The notes below the pieces were generated by a model that saw only the letters and a list, made by a program, of their open reading frames with translations, was not told the DNA's origin and did no database searches. From positions 1 to 43,792 of the IMG/VR virus record IMGVR_UViG_3300020190_000116: a stretch of 43,792 nucleotides of DNA; one strand, given 5' to 3'. The stretch's first letter is position 1. Each line of letters starts with the position of its first letter. The stretch comes from a virus. Of the stretch, positions 20,671-28,603 are shown piece after piece. Both the position numbers and the translations under genes were made by a program.

Positions 20671-22354
20671 CTTCCTGGAGCGCCTCAACGGTGTGCGTAA
20701 GGACGGCTCAGGATGGATGGCCAGGTGCCCATGCCGGGATGACGACAAGAATCCCTCGATGCACATTGCCGAGGGGGGCGACGGCCGCGTGCTCGTCACG
20801 TGCCACCGGGGGACGCCCTGCTCCCTCGATCAGATTTGCGCTGCGGTGGGGCTCGATGTCAAGGACCTGATGCCGCCGCGCAAGGAGAAGGACGAAGAGC
20901 CGCGCCTTACCCTTGTCAAGGCTTACAACTACTACGACCAGAACGGGGAGATGCTGTTCCAGAAGCAGCGCTTCGTTGATCAGTTCGGCAAGAAGACATT
21001 CCGCCAGCGCAAGCCAGACGGCCGCGGCGGGTGGACATACTCACTGGGATCAACGCCCAAGGTTCTGTACAACCTGCCGGCAGTTGTCCAGGCAGCGGCC
21101 AACGGTGGGCATATATGGGTCGTTGAGGGCGAGAAGGATGCCGATGCTGTCAACGAAACCGGTGAAGTCGCAACGACGATGCCCAACGGTGCGGGCTCAT
21201 GGCAGCGGATTCACACCGAAGCCCTGGCCGGCGCATCAGTCACGATTATTGCTGACAACGATAAGACAGGACTCGAACATGCGGCTCACGTGTTTCGCGA
21301 ACTTCAGGCCGCCGGCTGCGAAGTCGAGGCATTCCGGCCGCCGGATAACGCCAAGGATGTGGCCGAACTTCTGGGAAGAGGAGAGCCACTCGCCAACCTT
21401 ATCCCCTACAACCCGCTAGAAGAATCTCCTGAACCGATCCAGGAGCGCGACGAGTTCGCAGAACTGATCGACGGTTTGCATAAGTTGCACGACAATCAGC
21501 GGCTGACAATCCAGCAGAAGTTGACCCGGGCCCGCAACGCGATCGATCGCATCCAGTTCGATGACGAAGGGTTCTACGACTCAGGGACCCTGGTCGACTG
21601 GGCGGAGTTCATCGCTGAAAGTGTTGACGAGGATTATGACTGGGTCATCCCGGGCGCGCTCGAGCGCAGCGAGCGGGTGATTGTGGTGGCGGCCGAAGGT
21701 GTAGGCAAGACGATGCTGGCCCGCCAGGTGGCGATCATGTCCGCTGCCGGCATTCAGCCATTCACCTGGGGCCGGATGAAGCCGATCAGAACTTTGACGA
21801 TTGACCTCGAAAACCCCGCACGCATCATCCGGCGCACATCATCCAAGATCATGCGGGCGGCACAAGAGCGGGCCCGCTCCACCAAGATCGAGGCGCATCT
21901 CCTCATCAAGCCCGCCGGCCTTGACCTACTCAACTCCCAGGACAGGATTCTGGTCGAGGACGTCATCGAGCGCACCAGGCCTGAACTGATCTGCCTGGGC
22001 CCGCTGTACAAAGCGTTCGTTGATCCAGGCTCACGAACCAGCGAATCGATCGCCATCGAGGTGGCGAAGTACCTGGACTCGATCCGCACGCACTACAAGT
22101 GCGCCCTATGGCTGGAACATCACGCACCTTTGGGGTCATCGGTAGGCGGAAGAGACCTGCGGCCCTTCGGCTCCGCGGTCTGGTCGCGCTGGCCTGAATT
22201 CGGATTGGCATTAGAGCCTGATCCAGTGGCTACCGAGAGGTATACTTATATTGTCAAAAACTTCCGAGGCGGGCGCGATGTTCGTAACTGGCCGCGGAGG
22301 ATGCAGCGAGACGAGTTGTTCCCCTTCAGAGTCATCGAGTTCCGGGAGCCGTAA
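20648..22354 (+). CDS. Primase-helicase (zinc/TOPRIM/RecA-like ATPase), 568 aa
   Basis: Three parts are visible. A zinc-binding segment (C27, C29, C52, H53, C58). A TOPRIM domain with E-G-E-K-D-A-D at 160-166 and D-N-D at 203-205, carrying the metal-binding acidic residues. A RepA/DnaB-like ATPase with Walker A A-A-E-G-V-G-K-T at 348-355 and hydrophobic strands T-L-T-I-D-L-E-N at 382-389. This is the bifunctional primase-helicase layout of many phages: RNA primer synthesis plus unwinding at the fork. ATG at 20648 follows GGGAGAGGGAGCACT. Confidence 0.9.
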   Translation: MASTEVDNFLERLNGVRKDGSGWMARCPCRDDDKNPSMHIAEGGDGRVLVTCHRGTPCSLDQICAAVGLDVKDLMPPRKEKDEEPRLTLVKAYNYYDQNGEMLFQKQRFVDQFGKKTFRQRKPDGRGGWTYSLGSTPKVLYNLPAVVQAAANGGHIWVVEGEKDADAVNETGEVATTMPNGAGSWQRIHTEALAGASVTIIADNDKTGLEHAAHVFRELQAAGCEVEAFRPPDNAKDVAELLGRGEPLANLIPYNPLEESPEPIQERDEFAELIDGLHKLHDNQRLTIQQKLTRARNAIDRIQFDDEGFYDSGTLVDWAEFIAESVDEDYDWVIPGALERSERVIVVAAEGVGKTMLARQVAIMSAAGIQPFTWGRMKPIRTLTIDLENPARIIRRTSSKIMRAAQERARSTKIEAHLLIKPAGLDLLNSQDRILVEDVIERTRPELICLGPLYKAFVDPGSRTSESIAIEVAKYLDSIRTHYKCALWLEHHAPLGSSVGGRDLRPFGSAVWSRWPEFGLALEPDPVATERYTYIVKNFRGGRDVRNWPRRMQRDELFPFRVIEFREP

Positions 22355-22956
22355 TGGCCGGCTTATCCAAAGAGTTCCTAGCCGAGCGCGATCTACGCAT
22401 CTTCAAGATGCGCCAAGCCGGCGTATCTGTCAACGAAATTGCACGACGGTTTGGCATATCGGTAGGCGCATGTAGCAATGCGATCCAGCGGCAACTACAG
22501 AAGTTAAACAAAGAAGCGCTCATGGCGTACCCAGAAGTGCTTCGAATGGAACTGGAGCGACTAGACGCACTGCAGCAGGCCGTCTGGCCGATGACTCAGC
22601 ACCGCAAGGTGGCCCTCAACGACGGCACGGAAACGACGGTCGAGCCTGATCTCAAGGCAATTCAACAGGTGCTGGCCATCATGGACCGGCGGAGTAAGTT
22701 GCTGGGCATGGAGCAGACGAACGTATCGCTCACGGTAGACACAAGTGACCAACCGGCCAGAGCCGCTCTGGCGGGCGCTGACGCCCCTCTGGCGGTCTCT
22801 TTGGTGTCCGCTGAGCAGGAAGCGCGTAAGTTGCTCGAACTCATGGGAGCCGCCGGCGTACTGCCTCTAGATGTCGTGCGCCAGATCACAGGGGACTCTG
22901 AAGCCCCGCGCGCGCTACCCACCGCACAGCCCCGGGAGGAGAGCGCGTATGAGTGA
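22354..22956 (+). CDS. HTH protein, terminase-small-subunit-like, 200 aa
   Basis: Start shares one base with the primase stop (TAATG). Residues about 12-44 form a helix-turn-helix (M-R-Q-A-G-V-S-V-N-E-I-A-R-R-F-G-I-S), followed by a helical region with E-L-E-R-L-D-A-L-Q-Q-A-V-W-P that is typical of phage small terminase proteins, and an Ala/Pro-rich tail. It could bind the packaging site. No large terminase gene lies beside it in this window, so the call is tentative. Confidence 0.65.
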   Translation: MAGLSKEFLAERDLRIFKMRQAGVSVNEIARRFGISVGACSNAIQRQLQKLNKEALMAYPEVLRMELERLDALQQAVWPMTQHRKVALNDGTETTVEPDLKAIQQVLAIMDRRSKLLGMEQTNVSLTVDTSDQPARAALAGADAPLAVSLVSAEQEARKLLELMGAAGVLPLDVVRQITGDSEAPRALPTAQPREESAYE

Positions 22957-23260
22957 AGAGGACAATTTGAACTCTGCGGTAGACCATGTTGCGGAAACGA
23001 TGAAACTTTCGCGCGTATCCAATATCGGTTCAAAGCCTGGAGCGCCGGCCTCGAAACAAGTTCTGATACGCGCCATCGAGGGGGATCACCTCCGGTGGAA
23101 GGAAGCCGCAGAGAAGTCAGGCGTAACGCTGAGCGAGTTTATCCGCGAGGCTCTGAATGCCGCCGCCAAAGACCTGCTCGAATGTTCCCATCCCTTGGAA
23201 TACAGGAGATGGAATCTTCGCGGAGAACGCTGTCTAAAATGTGGGATGAAAATCCGCTAA
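22949..23260 (+). CDS. Ribbon-helix-helix protein with C-terminal zinc ribbon, 103 aa
   Basis: ATG at 22949 after GGGAGGAGAGCG, overlapping the previous gene by 8 bp. Residues about 38-72 (V-L-I-R-A-I-E-G-D-H ... G-V-T-L-S-E-F-I-R-E-A-L) look like an RHH DNA-binding fold; the end has C-S-H-P ... C-L-K-C-G zinc ligands. A GCGCGTAT copy covers the start codon (22943-22950), another lies at 23011-23018 and an inverted one at 23066-23073, which may mean control by the same repeat-binding factor. Confidence 0.75.
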   Translation: MSEEDNLNSAVDHVAETMKLSRVSNIGSKPGAPASKQVLIRAIEGDHLRWKEAAEKSGVTLSEFIREALNAAAKDLLECSHPLEYRRWNLRGERCLKCGMKIR

Positions 23261-23299
23261 ATTCCTGGGAAAAACTGTAGAAAAATGTAGGTAAAAAAT

Positions 23300-23368
23300 A
23301 TGGATGTTTTACTTCTAACAATCTTTTGCATCGCCTCCTTCCTTATCGTTGACAGGATCACCAAATGA
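23300..23368 (+). CDS. Possible 22-residue membrane microprotein
   Basis: ATG at 23300, 22 codons ending TGA 23366-23368. Almost entirely hydrophobic (residues 3-17) with a charged C-terminus. The stop overlaps the next start (ATGA at 23365-23368), the kind of coupling seen for real genes here. The ribosome site is weak. Confidence 0.4.
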   Translation: MDVLLLTIFCIASFLIVDRITK

Positions 23369-23529
23369 ATCGCCCCGGCCGCAAGCCAACCAACAACCCA
23401 ACGCTGACAATCAAACTGACGCCGAAGATTAAGCGACATCTTATTGAGGTTGCCAGCCTTAACGACATGTCGATCACCGAGTACCTGGTGACGCTGATCG
23501 AGCGCGACGCCGGCCAGTCACTACAGTAA
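23365..23529 (+). CDS. Small ribbon-helix-helix protein, 54 aa
   Basis: ATG at 23365 in ATGA overlap; 54 codons to TAA 23527-23529. N-terminal basic arm (R-P-G-R-K-P), beta strand T-L-T-I-K-L-T, then two helices with N-D-M-S-I-T-E-Y-L, the CopG/Arc-like RHH layout. Probably a dimeric DNA-binding regulator. Second of three consecutive RHH-type genes. Confidence 0.7.
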   Translation: MNRPGRKPTNNPTLTIKLTPKIKRHLIEVASLNDMSITEYLVTLIERDAGQSLQ

Positions 23530-23549
23530 GTAGTTGTAAAGTAATAACT

Positions 23550-23903
23550 ATGGGTAGGCAGCCACAAGTAGCCACCACAACTGGGACTGTCTACTTACAG
23601 TTACGAGTCCCAGGCTGGATGAAGAACAAGATCATCGAGCGGGCGGACGAACTCGACACGAGTGTGAACGCTGTGCTCCTGTCCGCGGTGAAGAAGTGGC
23701 TCGAAGAGGACGGAGCGCTGCCGGCCCCACCCGTAGCGACGAGGCCACTACCGACGACGGCTGACCAGATTCGAGCCTGGGCCACCGGTGAGAAGATCAC
23801 CGGCCCCTGCGGTCAGACGAAGTGCCCCGCGCTGGACGAAGAAGGCCGCTGGCAGTCAGACGGAATGGGCTTCTGTACGCACTGCGGAATCCGGGTGCAA
23901 TAG
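23550..23903 (+). CDS. RHH protein with C-terminal zinc finger, 117 aa
   Basis: ATG at 23550. Residues about 14-50 give an Arc-like strand and two helices (L-Q-L-R-V-P-G-W-M-K-N-K-I-I-E-R-A ... T-S-V-N-A-V-L-L-S-A-V); the C-terminus has C86-x4-C91 and C108-x2-C111 as zinc ligands. Same two-part design as the protein at 22949, so the two may be diverged copies. Confidence 0.7.
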   Translation: MGRQPQVATTTGTVYLQLRVPGWMKNKIIERADELDTSVNAVLLSAVKKWLEEDGALPAPPVATRPLPTTADQIRAWATGEKITGPCGQTKCPALDEEGRWQSDGMGFCTHCGIRVQ

Positions 23904-23914
23904 AATCAGTCGCC

Positions 23915-23998
23915 CCACATTTGCGCGATCGTCATCCACCAATTTCTGTTGAATGAGTTCCAATGGACTTACTACTCGACCACATTTGCGCGATCGTC
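23915..23998. repeat. Mosaic insertion: 19-bp repeat, two imported pieces, 19-bp repeat
   Basis: CCACATTTGCGCGATCGTC occurs at 23915-23933 and again at 23980-23998. Between them, 23935-23965 (31 bp) is identical to 35553-35583 in the halogenase gene and 23964-23980 (17 bp) is identical to 15255-15271. Only base 23934 is unexplained. The 65-bp net insertion changed the C-terminus of the WhiB gene. Confidence 0.9.
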
Positions 23999-24285
23999 GG
24001 GCGGATCGGTGTGATCCCCCTCTTGCGCTGCTCGGCGGCCAACTGTCGCGGTGTCAGCCCTGCCCACACCCCATGCATATCCGCAGGTGGGAACTCCAGC
24101 GCGTAGTCCAGGCACAGGTCCTTCACCGGACAATGCTTACATATCTGGCGCGCTTTGGTGATGTACGTAATGTCCTTATACTCCTTCGGGAACATAAGGT
24201 CCGTCTTACCTCGGCAGTTAGCAAGGTGAGTCCATGTGGGTCTTTGTGGGAGCATGTGGTGGCCGGTGGGGGGTGGTGGTGACAA
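23932..24285 (-). CDS. WhiB-family regulator (copy 3) with altered C-terminus
   Basis: 117 residues from a TTG at 24285; an ATG ten codons in (24255) is the alternative start. C24, C49, C52, C58 and H-G-V-W-A-G at 71-76 (Ala for the usual second Gly) identify a WhiB protein, here with a longer basic region after it (Q-L-A-A-E-Q-R-K-R-G). The last 15 residues are encoded by the mosaic insertion; without it the protein would have ended a few residues after T-I-A-Q-M-W, at Gly-Asp. Leftward, unlike the other two copies. Confidence 0.85.
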   Translation of the reverse strand: MSPPPPTGHHMLPQRPTWTHLANCRGKTDLMFPKEYKDITYITKARQICKHCPVKDLCLDYALEFPPADMHGVWAGLTPRQLAAEQRKRGITPIRPTIAQMWSSSKSIGTHSTEIGG

Positions 24286-24322
24286 ATGGGGATTGCGTGT
24301 ATATCTATTTTACGTATATTCC

Positions 24323-24643
24323 CTAGTTCATTCTAATTTGTTTGATTTTCTTGATCCAAGGTTTGGGGATGGTGATCCCATGCGCTAGGTGTGAGTCGTT
24401 GATGAGCGCCACAATCGTGATGTACGTATCCGTTTCGTGCCACAGGTATCCCAATGAAACAGACTTCGCCGGGGTCTGCTGTGTGGCTTCCTCCGGCGTA
24501 GCCCAATCATTCCCACCCACCGATACGGCGTCCTCCCACAGAATCTCGACAATCGGGAGTTTGCTCTTGTTCTCCCAGATGCTTACGAGAATCTCCTCTA
24601 GGTCTTGCTCCTTCTGGACCAGATTGCGTTTGGCGCGCTTCAT
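24323..24643 (-). CDS. Conserved hypothetical phage protein, 106 aa
   Basis: ATG after AGGAGAACCG on the minus strand. The segments I-L-W-E-D-A-V-S-V-G-G-N-D-W and Y-L-W-H-E-T-D-T-Y-I-T-I-V form a compact beta-rich protein of a kind I have seen in phages; no function known. Last-but-one gene of a leftward group. Confidence 0.7.
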   Translation of the reverse strand: MKRAKRNLVQKEQDLEEILVSIWENKSKLPIVEILWEDAVSVGGNDWATPEEATQQTPAKSVSLGYLWHETDTYITIVALINDSHLAHGITIPKPWIKKIKQIRMN

Positions 24644-24651
24644 CGGTTCTC

Positions 24652-25080
24652 CTATGCCAGCGGTTGATTCAGTGCGATGTATTCAGCCTTCTCTCCTTGA
24701 GAGGGGCAGAGATTGGTGATTCCTGCTAGGACGATGGCGAAGTGTTGCCGGCGATCGAAGTCGTCAGTTCCCCCCTCGTTGATGCGCTCCACCACATCGG
24801 TGTCGCCCATTCCCTCGACCATCAACTCGCACCAGAGTTCTCCGTACCAGAGTTCGTCCTCGTCTGTGAGATTCGTGGGCCCGTCGTTGTAGTACACGAC
24901 ATCGTCGAAGAAGGCGAACTGTTCAGCCGTGTAGGTGACAGTCTCCTCGGGGAGGGTGATAACAACCGTTCTAGGTACGTCTGGATTTAACGGAACTAGG
25001 GTGGTCGTCGCCGGCGTTCGCTCGATCGCGCAGGCCGTGAGGGCCAGCATGGATAATCCGAGTAATGTTTTTCTGTACAC
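24652..25080 (-). CDS. Putative lipoprotein, 142 aa
   Basis: Signal sequence with lipobox L-A-L-T-A-C (Cys16), then a Thr-rich linker and an acidic domain ending with a conserved-looking I-V-L-A-G-I-T-N-L-C-P. Exported and lipid-anchored. Possible exclusion protein or host-surface factor, by analogy only. Confidence 0.75.
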   Translation of the reverse strand: MYRKTLLGLSMLALTACAIERTPATTTLVPLNPDVPRTVVITLPEETVTYTAEQFAFFDDVVYYNDGPTNLTDEDELWYGELWCELMVEGMGDTDVVERINEGGTDDFDRRQHFAIVLAGITNLCPSQGEKAEYIALNQPLA

Positions 25081-25095
25081 AGTTTTTCTTTCTGG

Positions 25096-26316
25096 TTAGA
25101 GGATGTGTAGGTTTCCCCACCCATCGGGATGGACCGTGAAGGAGAGTGTCCCTGGTCGGGTCTTTACTCCCTTTGCGTCGGCGTAGTAATCTCCCACATT
25201 TGTGAGAGATGGACAAATTAACAGCGCTCGTCCTTCTTGCTCTTTTACATTGAGGTGGTGATAATGGCCAGTTACCAGGATATCTGCGTCTGCGATTCCT
25301 GGATATCCCCGGCCCATCGACTGGTCTTTCCACCAGTTCCATACGCCGTTAGCGGCGCCGCCCGCTGGTCGAGTGACGTGCCCGTGCGTCAACCCCAAAA
25401 TAGTTCCGTTCAGATTTAACGAAAGGGCGACCTCATCGCGGGAGAGTCTGAATCCCACATGCCCGTAAGCATCAGGATTAACTGACAGAATCTCGGCTAC
25501 CTGCTCGAATACCGCCACATCGTCGTTGTCGTGGACTGATGTGATGTTCTTACCGTTTTGCCGGTTCTCCCCGTGGTTCCCTGGCACCGCGGCGACCAGC
25601 ACCTTTTCGGCGTGGGGGGCCACACTCATGATGATGTCGCGCACACCCCGGCGAACCAGTTTGATCTGGTCGCGTCGGTCGAGTTGTACCCGGAATTGCT
25701 GGGCCGCGTAGTGCCCGCAGGTTCCCTCTACGAGGTCTCCAAGTCCAAGAATCGCCACTTGCCCGATGTCGCATCCAATACGACGTAAATCAGCGAGGCG
25801 CTGGGGCACGGACGATACGAGATCAGCAATTCGTCGGGCCTGCTCTTCGATGCCTCCACCGTCGCAGTTGCCGATCTGCCAATCTGACAAAGCAACGACA
25901 AAAGTGCCTGCCCCGGTTGGGGCTGGTTTGGCCGGCTTCTTGGCCTTACGAACCTCGCGATATACATCCTCGGGGATGACCCCGCCCGCTGATACCTTGC
26001 GGCGAATCTGAGCCTTAAACGAGTACAGAATGGCGCTATACGCTGACTCGCCCGGCGCATCTCGTTTCCAGCCGTCATACGAACACCAGCGAAGAGTGTC
26101 GCCAACGACTTCGAAAAGGTCGGGATCGAGGCCTCGGGCCCGGAGGATATCGTCCCACTCCGAGGGAGGGGAGTCGAGGGGGTCAGTTGTGATCTCTCCC
26201 GTGCTCCCGTCCCATACGACGCCAGGCTGCCAGCCCGCTGGGTACTGCTTGTCCTTGCGTCCATCCGGTTCTTCATCGCGTCCCTCTAGTGCGGCTAGCC
26301 TGTCGTGCAAACTCAT
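25096..26316 (-). CDS. Calcineurin-like metallophosphatase, 406 aa
   Basis: Start at 26316 (M-S-L-H-D-R-L) preferred because AGGAGAACCA lies just upstream; a longer frame starts at 26340. Metallophosphatase motifs in order: S-D-W-Q-I-G, G-L-G-D-L-V-E-G, P-G-N-H-G-E-N, T-H-G-H-V, and G-H-Y-H-H, supplying the metal-binding Asp, Asn and His residues. Such enzymes are phosphodiesterases or nucleases (Mre11-like) in phages. The N-terminal ~120 residues are a separate region. Its first seven residues match those of the neighbouring protein at 26313. Confidence 0.85.
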   Translation of the reverse strand: MSLHDRLAALEGRDEEPDGRKDKQYPAGWQPGVVWDGSTGEITTDPLDSPPSEWDDILRARGLDPDLFEVVGDTLRWCSYDGWKRDAPGESAYSAILYSFKAQIRRKVSAGGVIPEDVYREVRKAKKPAKPAPTGAGTFVVALSDWQIGNCDGGGIEEQARRIADLVSSVPQRLADLRRIGCDIGQVAILGLGDLVEGTCGHYAAQQFRVQLDRRDQIKLVRRGVRDIIMSVAPHAEKVLVAAVPGNHGENRQNGKNITSVHDNDDVAVFEQVAEILSVNPDAYGHVGFRLSRDEVALSLNLNGTILGLTHGHVTRPAGGAANGVWNWWKDQSMGRGYPGIADADILVTGHYHHLNVKEQEGRALLICPSLTNVGDYYADAKGVKTRPGTLSFTVHPDGWGNLHIL

Positions 26317-26555
26317 TGGTTCTCCTTGCAAGCGCACCATCCACTACGGTGTGCGGTTAGTGATTCCCTGGCGATGCGGAATCCGGCGCCTCTCAGTTCC
26401 AAATGGATTTGTCTGATTGAGGCGCGCCCGGCGAGCAAACGCTTGAGAAGTTCGGCGGTCTGCTCATCCATCGAGTCGAGGATTCGCTTGACCGGACATA
26501 CGTTCGGTTTACCGACACGTTCTTCGATGGCCTGAAGCCTGTCGTGCAAAGACAT
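26313..26555 (-). CDS. Small HTH protein, 80 aa
   Basis: Start M-S-L-H-D-R-L at 26555 follows GAGGGGAAAT; an upstream in-frame Met exists at 26603. The C-terminal half (L-L-A-G-R-A-S-I-R-Q-I-H-L-E-L-R-G-A-G-F ... H-R-S-G-W-C-A-C) resembles a helix-turn-helix of the type in small phage DNA-binding or terminase-like proteins. Its stop overlaps the metallophosphatase start (ATGA). Confidence 0.7.
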   Translation of the reverse strand: MSLHDRLQAIEERVGKPNVCPVKRILDSMDEQTAELLKRLLAGRASIRQIHLELRGAGFRIARESLTAHRSGWCACKENQ

Positions 26556-26618
26556 ATTTCCCCTCACTGTGCGGAAACTGGCCGCGTCCACGGTCGTCTC
26601 CATTATAGTCTATGAACT

Positions 26619-27056
26619 ATGAGTGACGCTGTCCAGCAAGACCCTAACAATGAAAGCAACACAGGAAAGCGCGATCATGTTTTGCGCAACTCTATTGAAA
26701 TTGCTGTTAGCGGAGTCGGCTCGCCGGAAGAGATCGCCGAAAGAATGTTGCGGTTGCTCGATGAGCGCAAACTGATTCAGTATGCGCCTAAGGAAACCCT
26801 GGCCCTGCTATCCGCCGCCGGTCGAGTGTTGCTCTGCCTGATCGAGAATCCTGGCTCAACGATCCGCGAAATCTCTGTTCGTCTGGGGATCACCGAAGCA
26901 AACGTCGGGAAAAGCATCGCTACGCTGGCAGAACATAAGATCATAGCAAGAACAAAAGTTAAGAACAAATACACCTACAATTTCAACGTCGAGGTCATGC
27001 TGAATCACCCTGATATACGCAGGTTCTACGAGGCGATTTCGCCCTTCTTCAAGTAG
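26619..27056 (+). CDS. Winged-helix transcription factor, 145 aa
   Basis: Divergent from the HTH gene. Residues about 60-125 fit a MarR/ArsR-like winged helix (L-L-C-L-I-E-N-P-G-S-T-I-R-E-I-S-V-R-L-G-I-T ... S-I-A-T-L-A-E-H-K-I-I-A-R). TATAGT at about 26604-26609, 9 bp before the ATG, may be its -10. May control its own divergent promoter region. Confidence 0.75.
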   Translation: MSDAVQQDPNNESNTGKRDHVLRNSIEIAVSGVGSPEEIAERMLRLLDERKLIQYAPKETLALLSAAGRVLLCLIENPGSTIREISVRLGITEANVGKSIATLAEHKIIARTKVKNKYTYNFNVEVMLNHPDIRRFYEAISPFFK

Positions 27057-27069
27057 ACCGATTGGCGCC

Positions 27070-27450
27070 ATGGGTGATTACGTGCGTATGCTGAGCGGTA
27101 TGAACACAGATTTTCATAACCATTCTCGCGATATCATCCCCAGCGGCCTCACCCCGCCCAAGCCATACCAGCCCAGGAACCTGACGGACCGCCTGACGCC
27201 GGCCGCTCAGATGTATCGGGACGAGACCATCAGCGAGAACCAGCACGTCATTCAGCATGTCATGAGCCAGATTGCGTCGGTGATGGAGAACTTCGAGCAT
27301 TTAGTCAATGAGCGCTACGAGTTGGACATGTTGCTGATGAAGTCCTGCGACATCATTGGGGAACTGCTACACGCCGTCAAGACTGGCGTTTCCGTGAGCG
27401 AGGACAAGGTCACCGCCGCCCAAGATTACCTGGAGATTTTTGGGTACTGA
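27070..27450 (+). CDS. Hypothetical protein, 126 aa
   Basis: Start at 27070 or at the Met ten codons later (27100). A Pro-rich segment near residues 28-40 is followed by long helices. No family recognised. Probably co-transcribed with the winged-helix gene. Confidence 0.65.
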   Translation: MGDYVRMLSGMNTDFHNHSRDIIPSGLTPPKPYQPRNLTDRLTPAAQMYRDETISENQHVIQHVMSQIASVMENFEHLVNERYELDMLLMKSCDIIGELLHAVKTGVSVSEDKVTAAQDYLEIFGY

Positions 27451-27476
27451 CAGCCACTGAGTTGTATGCTTGATGC

Positions 27477-27989
27477 ATGCCACAAGGACCAGGCAATCGC
27501 CCATGTTTTGGCTCCGAAAAGACCTGCGCTGATTGTGATGGCACCCCTCAGAATTGTTCGCTGAACTTTTGCACTGATCTGGGCATTCCCCCGGACATGG
27601 TGCCCAAGGTTGGGGAAACCGACAAGGTACATCTGAACCATGTTCAGGTTCTATCTGAATGGTTCCGTCAGCAGTATGGGTACACCAGTAAGAGCGAGTT
27701 GCTCCAACAGATTCCTGACATCACTCTCAGCAGCAAAAAAACCACTCGTAATGATTACAGGGCTTTTCTCACTGAATGTGCATGGCAAATCGCTCATCTG
27801 GAGTTCATCATCCAGCGGATGTCGGAAGACTTTGCCGATCTCAGTATTCTGGCCGAGCGGATGGGGGATGCCCTGATGTCTGTGCAAATGACATCGCGCA
27901 CCGAGGTTACAAACGCCCTTGCCGAGTGGACTGCCTTCCGCGAGTGGCTGTACGATGATCAAGGTGACGACGATCAAGACGAAGATTAA
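27477..27989 (+). CDS. Cysteine-rich N-terminal hypothetical protein, 170 aa
   Basis: Residues 10-32 hold five Cys (C10, C17, C20, C27, C32), likely a zinc site. The remainder is helical with R-M-S-E-D-F-A-D-L and an acidic tail. Its end overlaps the next gene by 35 bp. Function unknown. Confidence 0.7.
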   Translation: MPQGPGNRPCFGSEKTCADCDGTPQNCSLNFCTDLGIPPDMVPKVGETDKVHLNHVQVLSEWFRQQYGYTSKSELLQQIPDITLSSKKTTRNDYRAFLTECAWQIAHLEFIIQRMSEDFADLSILAERMGDALMSVQMTSRTEVTNALAEWTAFREWLYDDQGDDDQDED

Positions 27990-28257
27990 GCGCCCCAATC
28001 GAACCAAGATTGCCTACGGGTCGCGCAACCACACTTGTTTGATCTTTGCGCAGGTCATGCGCTTCGGGACATTCACGCCGGCCCAAGCCTGGAATTGTTT
28101 TCCGGAGTTGAAGAAGGACACCTACGAGACCCGGCGCTCGCTACAGAACCTGGTACGTCTGGGCCTCATTACTGAAACTGGCGACGAGGTATACAAGATC
28201 ACTGCGCTGGGCCGGAACACCCTGCAGGATGTAGCCGCTACTAAGCGCAAACTGTAG
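27955..28257 (+). CDS. Winged-helix-like protein, 100 aa
   Basis: ATG at 27955 chosen as the first Met before a basic arm (K-T-K-I-K-R-P-N-R-T-K). A helical core with L-Q-N-L-V-R-L-G-L-I-T-E-T-G-D-E-V-Y-K-I-T is the recognition helix and wing of a winged-helix fold. DNA-binding by inference. Confidence 0.65.
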   Translation: MIKVTTIKTKIKRPNRTKIAYGSRNHTCLIFAQVMRFGTFTPAQAWNCFPELKKDTYETRRSLQNLVRLGLITETGDEVYKITALGRNTLQDVAATKRKL

Positions 28258-28261
28258 CCCG

Positions 28262-28594
28262 CTAACCCTGAGTTGCCCTCCATGAGGCGTACATGTCGTC
28301 CGTGACAGGGATGACCCACACCTGGCATTCGTCAATGTGTTTGAGGGAGCCCTGAACCGACCAGGCGATTCCTAGTTCTTCCTGTGGCGCACAACTACCG
28401 ACATTGCAGTCGAGGCCATAGTTGTTCAGGAAGTAGGTAACGATGCACCCGCCGGCGTCCTCGTGGAAGCAGTCACTGTCTGGCGCCCCATTTGCGGGAC
28501 AGTAAACCATGGTGATGTTCAGGTCTGCACCTGACAGTGTTAAATGTAGTACGTGGCCGTCGTCGTGCCACAGGTATTCGAGTTCACCGGCCAT
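28262..28594 (-). CDS. Hypothetical protein, 110 aa
   Basis: Leftward, at the downstream end of the lysis-region transcript. Beta-rich with six Cys that could form disulphides or a metal site. Its opening (L-E-Y-L-W-H-D-D-G-H) loosely recalls the protein at 24323. Not recognised. Confidence 0.65.
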   Translation of the reverse strand: MAGELEYLWHDDGHVLHLTLSGADLNITMVYCPANGAPDSDCFHEDAGGCIVTYFLNNYGLDCNVGSCAPQEELGIAWSVQGSLKHIDECQVWVIPVTDDMYASWRATQG

Positions 28595-28603
28595 ACCGGA
28601 ATA

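Noticed and set aside
23915-23998. Looks like a CRISPR repeat-spacer-repeat unit
   Set aside because: Only two repeat copies, no array, no cas genes, and the middle is assembled from two loci of this same genome. A templated insertion or artefact explains it better.
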